From contig CM066919.1 of assembly GCA_033964015.1 (NCBI GenBank), positions 1,736,001-1,800,000 of the forward strand: 64,000 nucleotides of DNA, written 5' to 3'. Of the stretch, positions 12,001-21,962 are shown piece after piece (positions within the stretch are counted from its first letter, which is position 1; each line of letters begins with the position of its first letter). The translations under genes and the position numbers were made by a program. The notes below the pieces were generated by a model, which saw nothing but the letters and a program-made list of their open reading frames with translations, searched no databases and was not told where the DNA came from. Source of the DNA: Scolanthus callimorphus. Its lineage: Eukaryota > Cnidaria > Anthozoa > Actiniaria > Edwardsiidae.

Positions 12001-15000
12001 TAGATGACGTCATCGATGACGTCATATCACGTGACCACTTTATTTCGCTCACCTGGTGATCTAGACTACACTACAAAAGTTTTGTTGTTTTGGAGCCTTC
12101 CCTTCACGAGATATTAATTTTTTAGGCATAGATGACGTCATCGCTGACGTCATATCACATGACCAACTCATTTCGCTAATCTGGTGACCTAGACTACACT
12201 ACCCAAGTTTGGTTGTTTTAGAGTCTTCCCTTCACGAGATTTTAATTTTTCAAGCATAGATGACGTCATCGATGACGTCACATCACGTGACCACTTCATT
12301 TCGTTCATCTGATGATCTAGACTACACTACCAAAGTTTGGTTGTTTTAGAGCCTTCCCTTCACGAGATATTCATTTTTCAAACATAGATGACGTCATCGA
12401 TGACGTCACATCACGTGACCACGTCATTTCGCTCATCTGGTGACCTAGACCACACTACCCAAGTTTGGCTGTTTTAGAGTCTTCTCTTCACGAGATAATT
12501 ATTTTTCAATCATTGATGACGTCATCGATGACGTCACATCACGTGACCGTGCTACAGCACCCCCCTTGTGACATAGACAAAATATCCCAAGTATGGCTGT
12601 CTTAGCATGTTCCCTTGAGAAGCCAAACTTGGACAAACATTCAAAGACCATAAGAAGAACTTTACACCAAAGTCACGTGCCCTTACGTCATCAATGACGT
12701 CACTAAAATGAACCATAATGTCCGTGACGTTCAAAAATGAACTCCATGGGTTACTGTATACGTTTTTCTCTTATCTATGGTGCTCCGCTCTACCTTCGAA
12801 AAAACGTTACACCTTGAAAAAAGTCCACCTTCAAAAAAAGTTACCCATTGAAAAAAAGTCTACCTTCGAAAAACATTACACCTTGAAAAAAAGTCAGTAC
12901 CTTCAAAAAAGTTACACCTTGAAAGAAAGTCTACCTTCAAAAAAGTCACGTTTTGAATGGCTTGAAATGCTAATGGTGCTTAATGGTACCATCCCTAATA
13001 TATATCTAACATATCGATCTTTTTCGAGTAAGACACTTCTCGGAACACGACCTACATCAGCCACTGGAAGATGGCAGGGGTGTTCTGGAAACCAAGCGCC
13101 ACCCGGCTGTACTTGAACAACCCTACGGGTACGGTGAAATATATCCCCCATAGGATATGATGAATTAGTATATACCAGCTCGGCAACCTCCTAAGAACGA
13201 GCATTTTGATTGGTTTAGAATCTCGGAATCTGAGACATTATTTACCTCCGAAACAGTAGATATTGTGTTGGCAAGCAAATTTCATGTAGTGGCGAAGAAA
13301 AGTCAGTCAACAAAACTAAAGAAGTAACAAATTAGATTTCTTTGTCTCAAAATCGGTCTCTCTGCGTCTGAGCGTTGTTTATGAAAAACTCGCTTGCACT
13401 GAAACCCGAGTTGAAAAACTTTAGCTGGCAAAACATGAATGAAAATTATTTTAGCCATGTATTTTCCCTTTATTTTATTAATCTGACAAAAATCAAAACT
13501 ATAATCTACAATATGTCGAGAAAATACAGTCGAAATAGCTAATTTTCAAAGTACCTGAGGATGGTTTGTGTCTTGCAACGACTGATCGGCAGCTTTCTTG
13601 TAGTTTTTTTGCGAGCGAACTGTCCGCCACAACTTAGGAGACTTCTGTTAGTAGTTAGTTTTCCTTCTTCTTGCCCAATGATAACCCCATAAAGCCTTTT
13701 CACAAGGTTTCGTGTAGCTGTTTTATCCTGCTAAATCGTTTTTCCCTCAAATATCCAGTGTTTACGGTGTTTGCTCACTCCATTTTTCCAGCAAACTACT
13801 TGTGACTCTTGTGCAACGAGTGGCTGCCGACAAATAATTCTCATCTCGGAAACTTTTGGCGAATTGCTTACAAATGCTCTCCAATTTGCAGCTATATTCC
13901 TTCTTGAATTGAAATGATGCAATATATTGCTCGCTACATGTCCAAATTTGTTGAAAATCCCTTGAATTGTCCACTTTTTTCCGCAGCTTTTCGAAGTAAA
14001 TGCTTGCAAACTTTCTAGAGCTGTCAAAATCGACCAAAAACGTGCTTATGCAAATCATCTATAAAGTTTGCGTGAGTTTTGTCACGCACGTAGTTTTAAA
14101 ACGCTAACACAACTTTTCTTATTGTTTTCCGACTGAAAATTCCGCAGGTTGCCTTGCTGGTATATACTAAAACACTTATTCTATTTCAATTTCGGTGGAT
14201 AGTGGCTTTAGGAATATTTACCTCGAGCCTGCGGCTCTCGGTAAATATTCTGCCACTATCCACCTCAATTGAAATAGAATAAGTGCTAAATGATCGATTC
14301 CTCCCTCCGCATTAATAACATCTCGCCGTTTTCGTGGGATTTAATTTTCGGTACGCAACACTCTGCACTGTCCAATCTTCTTGCGGGCGAGGACAATCGG
14401 CGATTGTCACTCTTCCTTAGATTATGCACACGTTGCTCTCCTGGAAGAGAGACCATTCTCTCAGATCGGATCTCTTCTCTTGCAGCATCGTCAAGGCTGT
14501 TGCACAGGTAATCAACTGTCTCAGTACCAGAGACTATTTGACACTTTTTTACTTTTTATACCATTTCCAAAAGAAGTATTTCCAAGAGAAGTAACACAAA
14601 AGTGTCAAGGCTAAATTTGTCCTAAACAAATTATTGATTACTTTTGAACGGATGCCCAAGAATTCAATTCTGGATGGTTTGTGTTGTAGTTGTATGGTAC
14701 CTAGGTAATTCTATTATTGGAGAGCTATTTGCAAACTGTACTTGAACATTTTGGAAAGTCCCGCATCACAGAAAACAATCACATGGTAAATATGGGATTT
14801 GACTGAAGTATTTGAGCACAACTTTCAATTAATTTATAGGCGAAACAGAGCACGCGTGATGTTGGGAGGGGCACGAGAACGTTGTAAAATCACGAGCCGC
14901 AGGAGAGTGTTTTGATAATATAGTGCTCTATTTGGCGAAAAAGTCATAGAAAGTTGTGCTCTAGTGCTTTTATGATTACGTTATTGGTGAAATAGATTTT

Positions 15001-18000
15001 GACCAATGAGAGCGCGCGTTATATCGTGGCTATATTATCATTACTGATAACAAAAATAAAAGACATACTTCGCAATATCCATGTTAAGGTTGCCGCTAAT
15101 GCTGTTGCTGACTTGTCGCCTACTCCATAGCCTTTCAACATAGCTTGTGTGGCAAGAGTGCCAGTTATAGATGAACAGAATGCCTGGGAAGCAAAGTGAC
15201 ATCAAACACATGTAAATCAGCATAGACTAGTTAAATCAAAGCAACCCTGTTGCCAATGTGTGGTATGAAGGTGAATTGATGGTCCCATGTCACCTGACCA
15301 TTGTTTCCGACAAAATAGCCGTCATAACACATCCACATTGTATCCACTTAGGTCGTACAACAATAGCCTGGCCATTACTGCCATTTTCATTATTCTGCCA
15401 ACTCTACGCCAACTAACAAACTGTGGTTTGGCTTCCGTCAATCAAACAAGTGAACAGCTCTGGGTGATTTTACACAGTCTTTAAGAGGTTTTTTTGAACT
15501 AATGAGGAATACCTAGGCTTTTCACCATAAATGCAAACAAATCCATGTGCCTGTCTTAGAAGGTTTGATGGATGGAAGCCAAAATGTGATGTTTTGTGTT
15601 CAGAAATGTAAAGTGGGAGTTCCCAAAATAATGAAAATAGCAGTACATAAATGATATAGGTACAGTATTAAATGTATGTATTATAAAGAAACAGCTGTGT
15701 GCATCTTGTACTGTTGATATCAGGGCCCGATACTGCGACCATACATGTATGGTCGCCAATGGGGACTAAATTTGGGGGCTTGTGGACCAAGATTTTAGAG
15801 CTAGTCGCCAAATGCACATTTGTCTGAGTTCAGCTGAGATCTGTGTTTGTGTGGTGACTAATAAATCTTTGCATTTTGGTGACTAAATTTTTTAATTAGT
15901 CGCCAATATGTTTACATATAATGTCTGAGCAAGTTAGCAAGCAAGCATTTCAAGTGGTAAACAGTGAGGCTGAAGTAAAGCAAACCTGTAAGGTGTCCCA
16001 TATCTGGTATTCAAGGTAGTCCTTGCTGACACTATCAGGATAGCCTTGAGGGAGAAAAGCTGACTGCAAAAGGAAAGCAAAACAATTAAACACTTCTAGC
16101 TTCTGATTTAGTTGAATCATTACCCATTGCCTATACACCCCTTAAACAAACTGGATGTTTTTTCCTGCAAAACATTATATGAGGCAAATCTTTACAAAAT
16201 ATGAAGGGATTTTGTTACATCAATACAGTCACTAAGAGCCATGATGAATATTGTCATTATATTGAACTCGCTATCACAAATCTGATTGATTGAGATCAAG
16301 TCTCAATGTTGCGTCAACTTGACATGCTAAATGCAATATCTGCTGCAGATATTGCATTTTAGCATGTCAAGTTCAAAGTTGGTCGTTCCCAAGCCCCTCA
16401 TCCATCTGCATAGTGAATTTGAACAAAGCTATTTTGAATAAAGTCTTTTGGCAGTATCAATTCATCTTCTTTAAAATGTATGATACAACAATTATTGAAT
16501 TCGGTTTTCGCATTGCATTGTGAGTTAGCAAAACCTTGTAATTAAACTAATCCTGGTGTTAGCTAGTCATAGCACTCAATTATTATTATCATTATTTAGT
16601 GTATTCAAAAACACATAATTTGTTTAAAGATTACAGTGTCTGAAAAGATTTAGCTGAAACATTTCTGATGACCCAGGGCCCGACATGTGACCAATAGGTC
16701 GCCATTGGCGACTGGATTTGAGGGTTTGGCAACCAGAAAATTTAACCTAGTCACCAACATGGCTATCCCCCTTTTAGGGCTTGACTTTCCATAGAATATT
16801 TAACTCATGATGGGTAGAAAATTTTGGTTAACTTGGCAAAAAATGTGGGCGTTTGAGCTTTGTCTGAGACGATCGCATTTCAAAACAAGGCTGCCATTTT
16901 CAGCGGTTTCTCGCTAGCATAAGCTCAAAACAGGGATGCCATTTTCAGCGGTTTCTCACTAGCATGGGTGCATCAGCAGTGTTACTGTAACAATAGCTTG
17001 CCATTTCTACAATGGATCACAATTTTCTAGCACAGAAATACACAGCTCTACAAACAAATCTAGAAAAATCTGTTAAAGAAGACAAGCTTGATATGAGTAT
17101 ATTGCCTAGTGATAGGTATTGCTTTTAATTCCACGGGGAATGGGAATTTTTTGTACAATTCTGCATCACTGGTTCTCTGTCTGTGGGAATGAGTCCTTGA
17201 GTCCAACTCTTTGTAATGTCACAGCTGACGAACTATTGCAAAATGCCGATTTTTTACGCTGAAAACCACAGGTATCCCAATTCTTAAAATGTGAAAAACA
17301 CCGGCATACAAAATCATGCATTCAAAAAATTGGGCGACAAGATTCTGCCATATCGCGCCTAAAAGTGTTTTTAGTTAGGCACCATTGGCAAATTACGTTA
17401 ATGTCAGAACTTGGAAACATCTTTTAACATTGAGTTGTCAACTGCATGATGAATGCAGATTTGAAATGTAACAACAAGTCATAACATTGAAACGTTTTCC
17501 CATTATTATAAATACTGTATTTTTCAGTGTCTTTTATCAAGTAGAAAACAGACAAACTATTATATTCCAAAGCACTGCACCATTGTAGCTAAAGCTGTTT
17601 TCAAATAGTTTCTGCAGGGCTTTGGAATAGTTAGCCTGCACTTGGTGTCTCTCAGCAAATAATCTAGATGGATCGCATGTAATTGGGTGCAAGCTCATTC
17701 ATACCATGATATGACAGCCATGACAGCCTAATGGACGTTTCGCAAAGATTGAAGATTTTTCCACCAAAGCCTTTCGATAAGAGGCCACACATTTTGAAAT
17801 TGAAAAAAGCCATTTCGAATGAAGTCATTTTTAATCATTTCAATAGGACTTATCACGGTTTCCGCTGCCATTTTGTTGATTAGGCAAACCATGTAAAATC
17901 CCACATAAACACTGCAAATGCAAAGTGAAATCACATATCAACAAAATATGAATTGTAGAATTGAGATGTGACTGAAACACTTTACCTGCAAAAAAGCTAC

Positions 18001-18924
18001 TGTATCAATTGAGCAATTGCATTTTTAGTTTCTCATACTGATGCCTGTAAAATCCGTGTGCATGGATGCATAAAAAGCCTGTCACAATATACAGGGTAGA
18101 TGTGGGAAACTAAAAACTACAATTGCTCGCTTTATAGAAAGCATAGGAAGCTGAAATTTAGTAGATTAATTATTTGGTCAAGTAGAATTACTTTACGCTA
18201 AGTATTTTGTTGTTATGTACAATATTTTTGCAACAATTTCACTTCGCAATTGCAGAGTTTATGTGGAATTTTTTGTGGTTTGCCTACTGAACAAAATGGC
18301 GGTGGAAACCGTGATAATGCCTATTTGTCTTCTTTAAAATGTACATTAAAACAATATTGATTTGGTTTTCGCATGACACACAGGCTGCAGTTTTGCTAAC
18401 TCACATTGTCACGCTCAACCTCATCTATAATTGCTTAATATCAATCATTGTCAACTTTATTGGCTGGTTTTTGAACTAGAAGTACCTATATTAGTACAAT
18501 ACAATACAATAACTTTATTTGAACACGGTGCTATGCAGCTTGTGGGACCGTGCTAAAATAATTTAAAATAAAAGTAATTTATAATAATAATATAATAGTT
18601 AAAAATGTTGAATAATTCTTAAATAATTTACAGTCCAAAAATGATGAAATAGTAGTAGAAGTAGGTTGGGTGCGTTAAAAGTCTCAAATATGCGTGTCGA
18701 CGTGGCCCCGTCAAAACGGAGTTCATTAAAGACCCATTTAAGAATACCCCGAACAAATCATAATGAAAGGCTACCTCAAAGAAATGCTTCACTGAGCTTC
18801 CAAGCGGCTCTTTGTTGCCTTCAATCCTTTCTACGTCCCCTCTTTCTGATGAAAATCTGTATTTTCTTTCCCTTGTACCACTGCGCCCATATTTCTCTAC
18901 GGCGACCACCAGTTCGTCCGCCAT
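1..18924 (-). CDS. RUSF1: RUS family member 1 (RUSF1/C16orf58, DUF647), 3' end outside window
   Basis: Multi-exon gene on the minus strand. Exons in transcription order: 18775-18924, 15986-16063, 15069-15183, 9513-9558, 8918-8950, 8145-8250, 4480-4581, 4332-4402, 3989-4173, 3700-3763, 859-944, 121-233, and probably 1-7 onward out of the window. All junctions are GT-AG and the phases agree, giving about 385 residues; the human protein is 468, so the C-terminus is off the left edge. Diagnostic stretches seen are FLPQGYPDSVSKDY, GTLATQAMLKGYGVGD, LFADILNDTA, VAGGSTRAALTQHQARRDN, ADVAAKDGSQETLVN and SNYRAVSAVVMETLN, all matching the DUF647 family from memory. Start: ATG at 18924 opens MADELVVAVEKYG. 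Family members are hydrophobic proteins named after plant Root UV-B Sensitive genes; the biochemical role is not established. The exon starting at 4581 is preceded by a 33-copy array of its own splice acceptor. Gene identity is strong; the exon at 1-7 is tentative. Confidence 0.93.
415..505. repeat. Dispersed repeat, single copy of the 45195 family
   Basis: Shares AATGGACGAGTTCAGCTATA, the CGCGCGCTCTTC segment and CCACAACTACCAGAATGCAG with the tandem pair at 45195-45395. RUSF1 intron 11. Confidence 0.85.
1048..1152 (-). other. Possible cassette exon at the downstream end of the 57-bp array
   Basis: After the last CTGCAG acceptor of the array (exon start 1152) an open frame runs to a possible donor GACGAG|GTTGCG ending at 1048. 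Its length is 105 bp and its phase is 2-2, so it would fit between exons 3700-3763 (ends phase 2) and 859-944 (starts phase 2) without a shift. The donor is weak beyond GT and the peptide is not conserved with human RUSF1, so this may be chance. Confidence 0.25.
1129..3470 (-). repeat. 57-bp minisatellite in RUSF1 intron 10
   Basis: The period is 57 bp. The CTACAG|TATCATC boundary recurs from 1152 to 3432, 40 whole periods, so 41 copies. It lies in the intron between exons 3700-3763 and 859-944. On the RUSF1 strand each unit contains CCTCCTTACTACAG, which resembles a 3' splice site, and the array is open for about 796 codons encoding a 19-residue unit (MPHPYPHPRPPYYSIITSL). Unit variants begin MPH, MPY or MLY and occur in ordered four-unit blocks. 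The encoded peptide matches no family I recognise. Confidence 0.96.
3640..3702 (-). repeat. 21-bp tandem repeat duplicating a RUSF1 splice donor
   Basis: Directly after the exon ending at 3700, the RUSF1 strand shows three near-copies of CAGGTGAGAAAGTCACGTGAT (the third shortened to 19 bp). Two of them contain CAG|GTGAGA, a strong donor. Use of a downstream copy would insert AGG TGA, a stop. Confidence 0.8.
4480..4581 (-). CDS. RUSF1: RUSF1 exon 7, intact copy of the amplified exon
   Basis: This 102-bp, 34-codon, phase 0-0 exon reads AIVGVAGGSTRAALTQHQ followed by ARRDNMADVAAKDGSQ and ends in a GTCAGT donor. Its acceptor is CTTTCTTGTCAG. The first 61 nt of this exon plus the last 44 nt of the upstream intron form the unit of the adjacent 105-bp array, so this is the only copy that continues into the conserved downstream half (from RRDNMADV). 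Confidence 0.92.
4521..7973 (-). repeat. 105-bp minisatellite spanning the RUSF1 intron 6/exon 7 boundary, 33 acceptor copies
   Basis: The period is exactly 105 bp. The GCAATAG acceptor boundary recurs from 4581 to 7941, that is 32 whole periods and 33 copies. Read on the RUSF1 strand each unit is 61 nt identical to the start of exon 7, then 44 nt identical to the 3' end of the preceding intron with its pyrimidine tract and CAG. The unit has no stop in the RUSF1 frame and adds 35 residues (14 of them intron-derived, IIVIRTITNTSLSC or the Y variant). Copies differ by a few substitutions, mainly GTATTAGT versus GTATAAGT, with rare others near 6139, 6313, 6469-6481, 6579 and 6671. The unit junction carries a GTA shared by the exon (GGCTCGTAGGG) and the intron (CAAGTATTATAG), suggesting birth by microhomology. 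Confidence 0.97.
7974..8113. mobile_element. 140-bp MITE-like insertion at the upstream end of the 105-bp array
   Basis: Imperfect terminal inverted repeats: AGGGGCCGGTTCCTAGAAGG on the left, and AGGGGTCGGTTCCTGAAAGG as the complement of the right end. The interior is rich in TTATCC/GGATAA motifs. It interrupts the intron-derived part of the outermost unit between GTAATAGTCC and GATGACTATAATAC. No clear target-site duplication is seen. Superfamily not assigned. Confidence 0.75.
8631..8765. mobile_element. 135-bp MITE with TTAA at both ends
   Basis: Long terminal inverted repeats (left TTAACCGAGCGCGAGGTTCG, followed by about 20 bp more; the right end is its near-complement) enclose a short centre. 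TTAA at each edge is the duplication typical of piggyBac-type elements. It sits in the RUSF1 intron downstream of the microexon. Confidence 0.7.
8918..8950 (-). CDS. RUSF1: RUSF1 33-bp microexon
   Basis: Phase 2-2 microexon encoding SNLDCNAKKW plus the two split codons, with acceptor ATCAAAAG and donor GTATGT. Without it the WFQG and LFADILND exons would still join in frame, but an 11-residue conserved segment (human equivalent: SKLDCNAKQW) would be lost. Conservation of the peptide is what identifies it. Confidence 0.88.
9127..9179. repeat. Short inverted repeat
   Basis: Arms CTCAATTGGACAATT and AATTGTCCAATTGAG with a GC-rich centre. Probably a MITE end or solo hairpin in a RUSF1 intron. 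Confidence 0.65.
9725..9875. mobile_element. Inverted-repeat MITE, family A copy 1
   Basis: The arms include CACGCGTGATGTTGGGAGA and its complement near 9812-9832, inside outer TATGACTTTAT/ATAAAGTCATA arms. Related copies lie at 14820-14965 and, more diverged, 41797-42070. Confidence 0.7.
10534..12610. repeat. ~127-bp tandem repeat carrying palindromic CRE sites, in RUSF1 intron 3
   Basis: Two blocks (about 10534-11460 and 11866-12610) of units about 126-128 bp long. Each unit holds the perfect palindrome TGACGTCATCGATGACGTCA or a near variant, usually followed by a CACGTGAC E-box, then a conserved stretch with CCCAAGTTTGGTTGT and CTTCCCTTCACGAGAT. Palindromes start near 10794, 10922, 12005, 12259, 12387 and 12517; degenerate ones near 10664, 11049, 11178, 12131. 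The segment between the blocks (11461-11865) duplicates the TATATAGATTTAG-containing flank at about 10476. Whether the sites are bound is unknown. Confidence 0.9.
12785..12955. repeat. Degenerate ~17-bp tandem repeat
   Basis: About ten irregular copies of a motif like ACCTTCAAAAAAGTTAC alternating with CCTTGAAAAAAAGTC, in RUSF1 intron 3. No function is seen. Confidence 0.75.
14173..14285. repeat. 113-bp near-perfect hairpin
   Basis: Arms of about 45 bp beginning CTTATTCTATTTCAATT, with inner arms GGTAAATATT and AATATTTACC around a GAGCCTGCGGCTC centre. Typical foldback MITE in RUSF1 intron 3. Confidence 0.8.
14820..14965. mobile_element. Inverted-repeat MITE, family A copy 2
   Basis: Shares GGCGAAACAGAGCACGCGTG and the following ATGTTGGGAG with the copy at 9725, and the downstream AAAGTCATAGAAAGTTGTGC block. 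It lies in RUSF1 intron 3. Confidence 0.7.
15722..15905. repeat. Dispersed repeat starting CAGGGCCCGA, copy 1
   Basis: Starts CAGGGCCCGATACTGCGACC and contains several GTCGCCA-type segments. A related copy starts CAGGGCCCGACATG at about 16675. The CAGGGCCC end resembles hAT-type termini, but no opposite end was identified. Confidence 0.5.
16316..16374. repeat. Near-perfect foldback without a loop
   Basis: Two arms of about 28 bp starting AACTTGACATGCTAA fold onto each other around CTGCAG with a single 1-nt bulge. In RUSF1 intron 1. Confidence 0.85.
16675..16765. repeat. Dispersed repeat starting CAGGGCCCGA, copy 2
   Basis: Shares CAGGGCCCGA, GGTCGCCATTGGCGACT and CTAGTCACCAAC-like blocks with the repeat at 15722, with a shorter body. 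In RUSF1 intron 1. Confidence 0.5.
17825..18345. mobile_element. ~520-bp inverted-repeat element
   Basis: The left region (17825-17935) and the right region (about 18230-18345) are diverged complements: CCGCTGCCATTTTGTTGA against AACAAAATGGCGGTGG, and CCACATAAACACTGCAAAT against TTGCAGAGTTTATGTGG. A nested inverted repeat (ends near 18008 and 18132, GAGCAATTG / CAATTGCTC) lies inside. Non-autonomous; no transposase seen. Confidence 0.6.
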
Positions 18925-19208
18925 CTTGTCTCCTGTATATACTTTTCGGGCTTCCTGTGCTTTATTATTTTTTGTCGGCTCGCTTTGTTACTTGTAAACC
19001 TGTTATTATTAAATGTGCGGTAGAAAAAAATGAATTAGTGATCCTTCATCGTTTCGTCTATATTTATTTCTTTTCTGAGGTTTTATTTTTTCCTAAATAA
19101 AACAAAAACAAGCCTTTGTTGGGTAGCCTGTGGTCTGACGAAAAGCTTGGGCACTGGACACTAGCCAGCAAAAGGACTTCTTCGATTTGTCCGAGAATCC
19201 ATGATCGA
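18925..19208. promoter_or_regulatory. Shared divergent promoter region of RUSF1 and NIF3L1
   Basis: Only 284 bp separate the two start codons, so both promoters must overlap here or extend into the genes. The RUSF1 start codon sits inside CAAGATGGCGGAC, a match to the YY1 motif that often overlaps start codons of housekeeping genes. GGGCTTCCTGT near 18948 fits an ETS core. No TATA box placement is convincing. Motif calls are by eye. Confidence 0.55.
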
Positions 19209-21367
19209 ATGATCAAAAGGTTTGGGAGTGGTATTTTGCCCCATGCATGGGGTATAATTAACAGCAGATCTTTGAGTGTGAGTTGTAAGCTTGCTATGAA
19301 ACTCCAGCAAGTCGTGGCTGTGCTAGAGAGGTACGCTCCTCTCTCCCTTGCGGAATCATGGGATAACGTGGGGTTGCTGGTTGAACCAAGCGGTAGTCAT
19401 ACTGTCAAATCTCTACTGCTTACTAACGATCTTACAGAGCCCGTGCTACAGGAGGCACTGGACAAAAAAGTGAATATGATTATAAGCTACCACCCGCCAA
19501 TATTTTCACCTCTAAAAAGACTTACCACCAAGACTTTCAAGGAACGTATTATAGTACGGGCCATAGAAGAGAGAATTGCAATATACTCCCCTCATACAGC
19601 TTTTGATGCTGTCAAGGGTGGGGTCAATGACTGGTTAGCATCAGGGCTTGGTGCAGGAACAGCAAAGCCACTAACGTCTTCAGTAGAGAACTCCCCTCCA
19701 GGCTGCAGTTGTAACATCATAGCCACCATTGGTACATATACAGAAGGTTGTAAGAAGACAATTGAGATGTTGCAAAGTCATGTGGCCAATCTTGATGGAG
19801 TAGGGAGTGTTAATATTGACCGATCTGAAAGGTGTGTAGGCCCAGGGTGCTACTCTTGGAAATATTAATTAGGAAACCAAGCACCTGTTTCCAAAGTAGC
19901 ACTCTGTTCTAGCAGGGGCTAAATAAGATTTGAAGTAGCAGGCTTAGTTTTGGGAGTAGGCCGCTGTGTTTGGGAGTCCCATGGCAGGAAGGCCTGAGCC
20001 TTCTAGGAGGGTATGGGGGCATTTCTGCAACTTCCCACAACATCTAAGAAAAATATCTGCAAAAAAAAAGTATATTGTCATGAAAATTTGCTTGAAAATG
20101 GTAACATGTGCATTGAAGAAAAATCCAGAAACTTTCATCTTTTTTCCTGCAACTTTTACCCTCCAAATCCCACAACTTTTGGCTTTTTTTCAGGCACTTT
20201 TTCAGAAGCTCTGCGAATATTGCTAATTGTACTAATTCCACAGACTTGATGGCTCTCGATGCCATAAGATGAGTATCTTGTGTTCAGAAATCAGCATTCC
20301 AGGTCTCCAAAGCCTTCTGATGTCTCACGGTGCTAGCAGCATGGAAATCTACTCACTCAGAAAGGTAAACTGCTAAAAAGTACCAATAAAAGCACTGTTT
20401 GGCTGTGCACATGCTGTCTTTTGTTGTTATTTTTGCTTTTTTGTTGTGGTATAAAACAACTGCTGTGCCTCGTGAGTCTTCAAAATTTTGACCACTTTAT
20501 TATGTCATTCTGTTTTCTAAAGCTACCGGTTCGTGATCTTCCATATATTTCAGTACAATGGTTGGGCGATGTTTATGCTTTGGACATTCATCGATAAAGT
20601 TCACTCATTTGAACCTCAAGCTGGGTCAGTAATAAGCAGTCTGGAAGGAAAAGAATCAAAGGAATTTTGCATATCATGAATATTTTGAATATCATGAAAA
20701 AATACTCACGAGCTGCAAGTCTTTCTAGTCTAGAATTTTCACTCGCAACTCCCGATTGGAGGTTACGTTACTTGAGAGCAGTATGATAAGAGGACATACC
20801 ACAGAAAGTCAGAGGACATTTGTTAAACGTTTTTCCTTGTAGTTCCAAAGGGTTAAACCTTATTAAACTAAGTTGACATCTACAAGTAACTCTTTATACC
20901 TGGGAACCCAGAATGTCTCATTAGACTCTTTTTTAAGTTTCTGTGTTTTTTTTTGTCAGGCTGCAATCCCTGGCACAGGCAGTGGGAGGCTGTTTACACT
21001 GGACACACCCATCTACCTTATGGAGCTTATCAGCCACATCAAAACTCATCTTCAGCTGAAAAAAGTCAGGCTAGCCAGGGCCCAATCTGAGATGGCAGAG
21101 CCCCTGGTCTCTACTGTAGCCTTGTGCGCTGGGTCAGGAGCCAGTGTTTTGAGAGGTGTCAAGGCTGATGTGTTCTTGACTGGTGAGATGTCCCATCATG
21201 AGATACTAGAGGCAGTGTCACGTGGTACACATGTTGTACTATGCGAGCACAGTAACACTGAGAGGGGGTTCTTGTCATTTTTCCAAGGTCAGCTACAGGA
21301 ACTGCTAGAATGTCAAGTAGATGTACTGTTATCAGCAAGGGATGCTGATCCCCTGCAAATTGTCTGA
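19209..21367 (+). CDS. NIF3L1: NIF3-like protein 1
   Basis: Three exons, 19209-19831, 20244-20364 and 20960-21367, joined in phase (GTGTGT and GTAAAC donors), give 383 residues; human NIF3L1 has 377. The NIF3/DUF34 family has a di-metal site; visible elements are SYHPPIF near residue 93, HTAFD near 128, TGEMSHHE, and CEHSNTERG near the C-terminus. The C-terminal block ALCAGSGASVLRG is close to human. The ATG at 19209 gives a basic N-terminal extension (MIKRFGSGILPHAWG) before the conserved MKLQQVVAVLE at 19296, compatible with mitochondrial targeting but not proof; the second ATG is an alternative start. Molecular function of the family is unsettled; the mammalian protein is described as a transcription cofactor and a mitochondrial or cytosolic protein. 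Confidence 0.95.
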
Positions 21368-21720
21368 TTCAATTTGACTGCTCACATTGTGAATACAGTT
21401 GTTATGAGGGGAGGCAAAGCAGAAATGCGAGATTTTCCGAGACAGCGAGCTCAAGGAAAAGAAGATCGTACAGTCTAAATCGGCCTTTAGGATTTCGCAA
21501 GATTCTTTATTTTCAGAACGAACAATGGTGTGTATGATACCACTGGATATTTAACAATTAGTCGCCGAAGGCGACATAAATATCGTCGAGGTAAGATTTT
21601 TGACAAAAAAATCGGGTTTAGGCAAGAGTGGATTAAGTTTCCCGCAATAAAGCGCGCGCACGATCCCCAATGCTTTCAATGAGGTGAATATTTAACAATT
21701 ATTCCTTGATCCCGAATGGG

Positions 21721-21748
21721 CTCTGAGTCAATAGCTATTGACTCAGAG
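21721..21748. repeat. 28-bp perfect palindrome
   Basis: CTCTGAGTCAATAG followed directly by its complement, with no spacer. It forms the centre of the inverted repeat AACAATTATTCC...GGAATAATTGTT. Confidence 0.95.
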
Positions 21749-21775
21749 GCCATGAGGGCGAGAGGAATAATTGTT

Positions 21776-21962
21776 TTAGTCAAATCACACTAGTAGGTCG
21801 ATTTGTATTGTCAAAAATGTTTTTGTTCTGGTCATTAACCATTTTCTGGCTTTCAAATCCGACACTTTTCGCTACTAGTAGGCTATAACTTATAGCCTAC
21901 TAGTAGCTCAACCTATCAGAACGCAGCATTGATAATAGACCACTAGTGTGATTTGACTAAAG
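21776..21962. mobile_element. ~187-bp MITE nested in a larger inverted repeat
   Basis: Terminal inverted repeats TTTAGTCAAATCACACTAGT (left) and its near-complement ending at about 21962. An outer pair AACAATTATTCCT/AGGAATAATTGTT (about 21695 and 21760) and a 28-bp palindrome lie just to its left. Confidence 0.75.
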
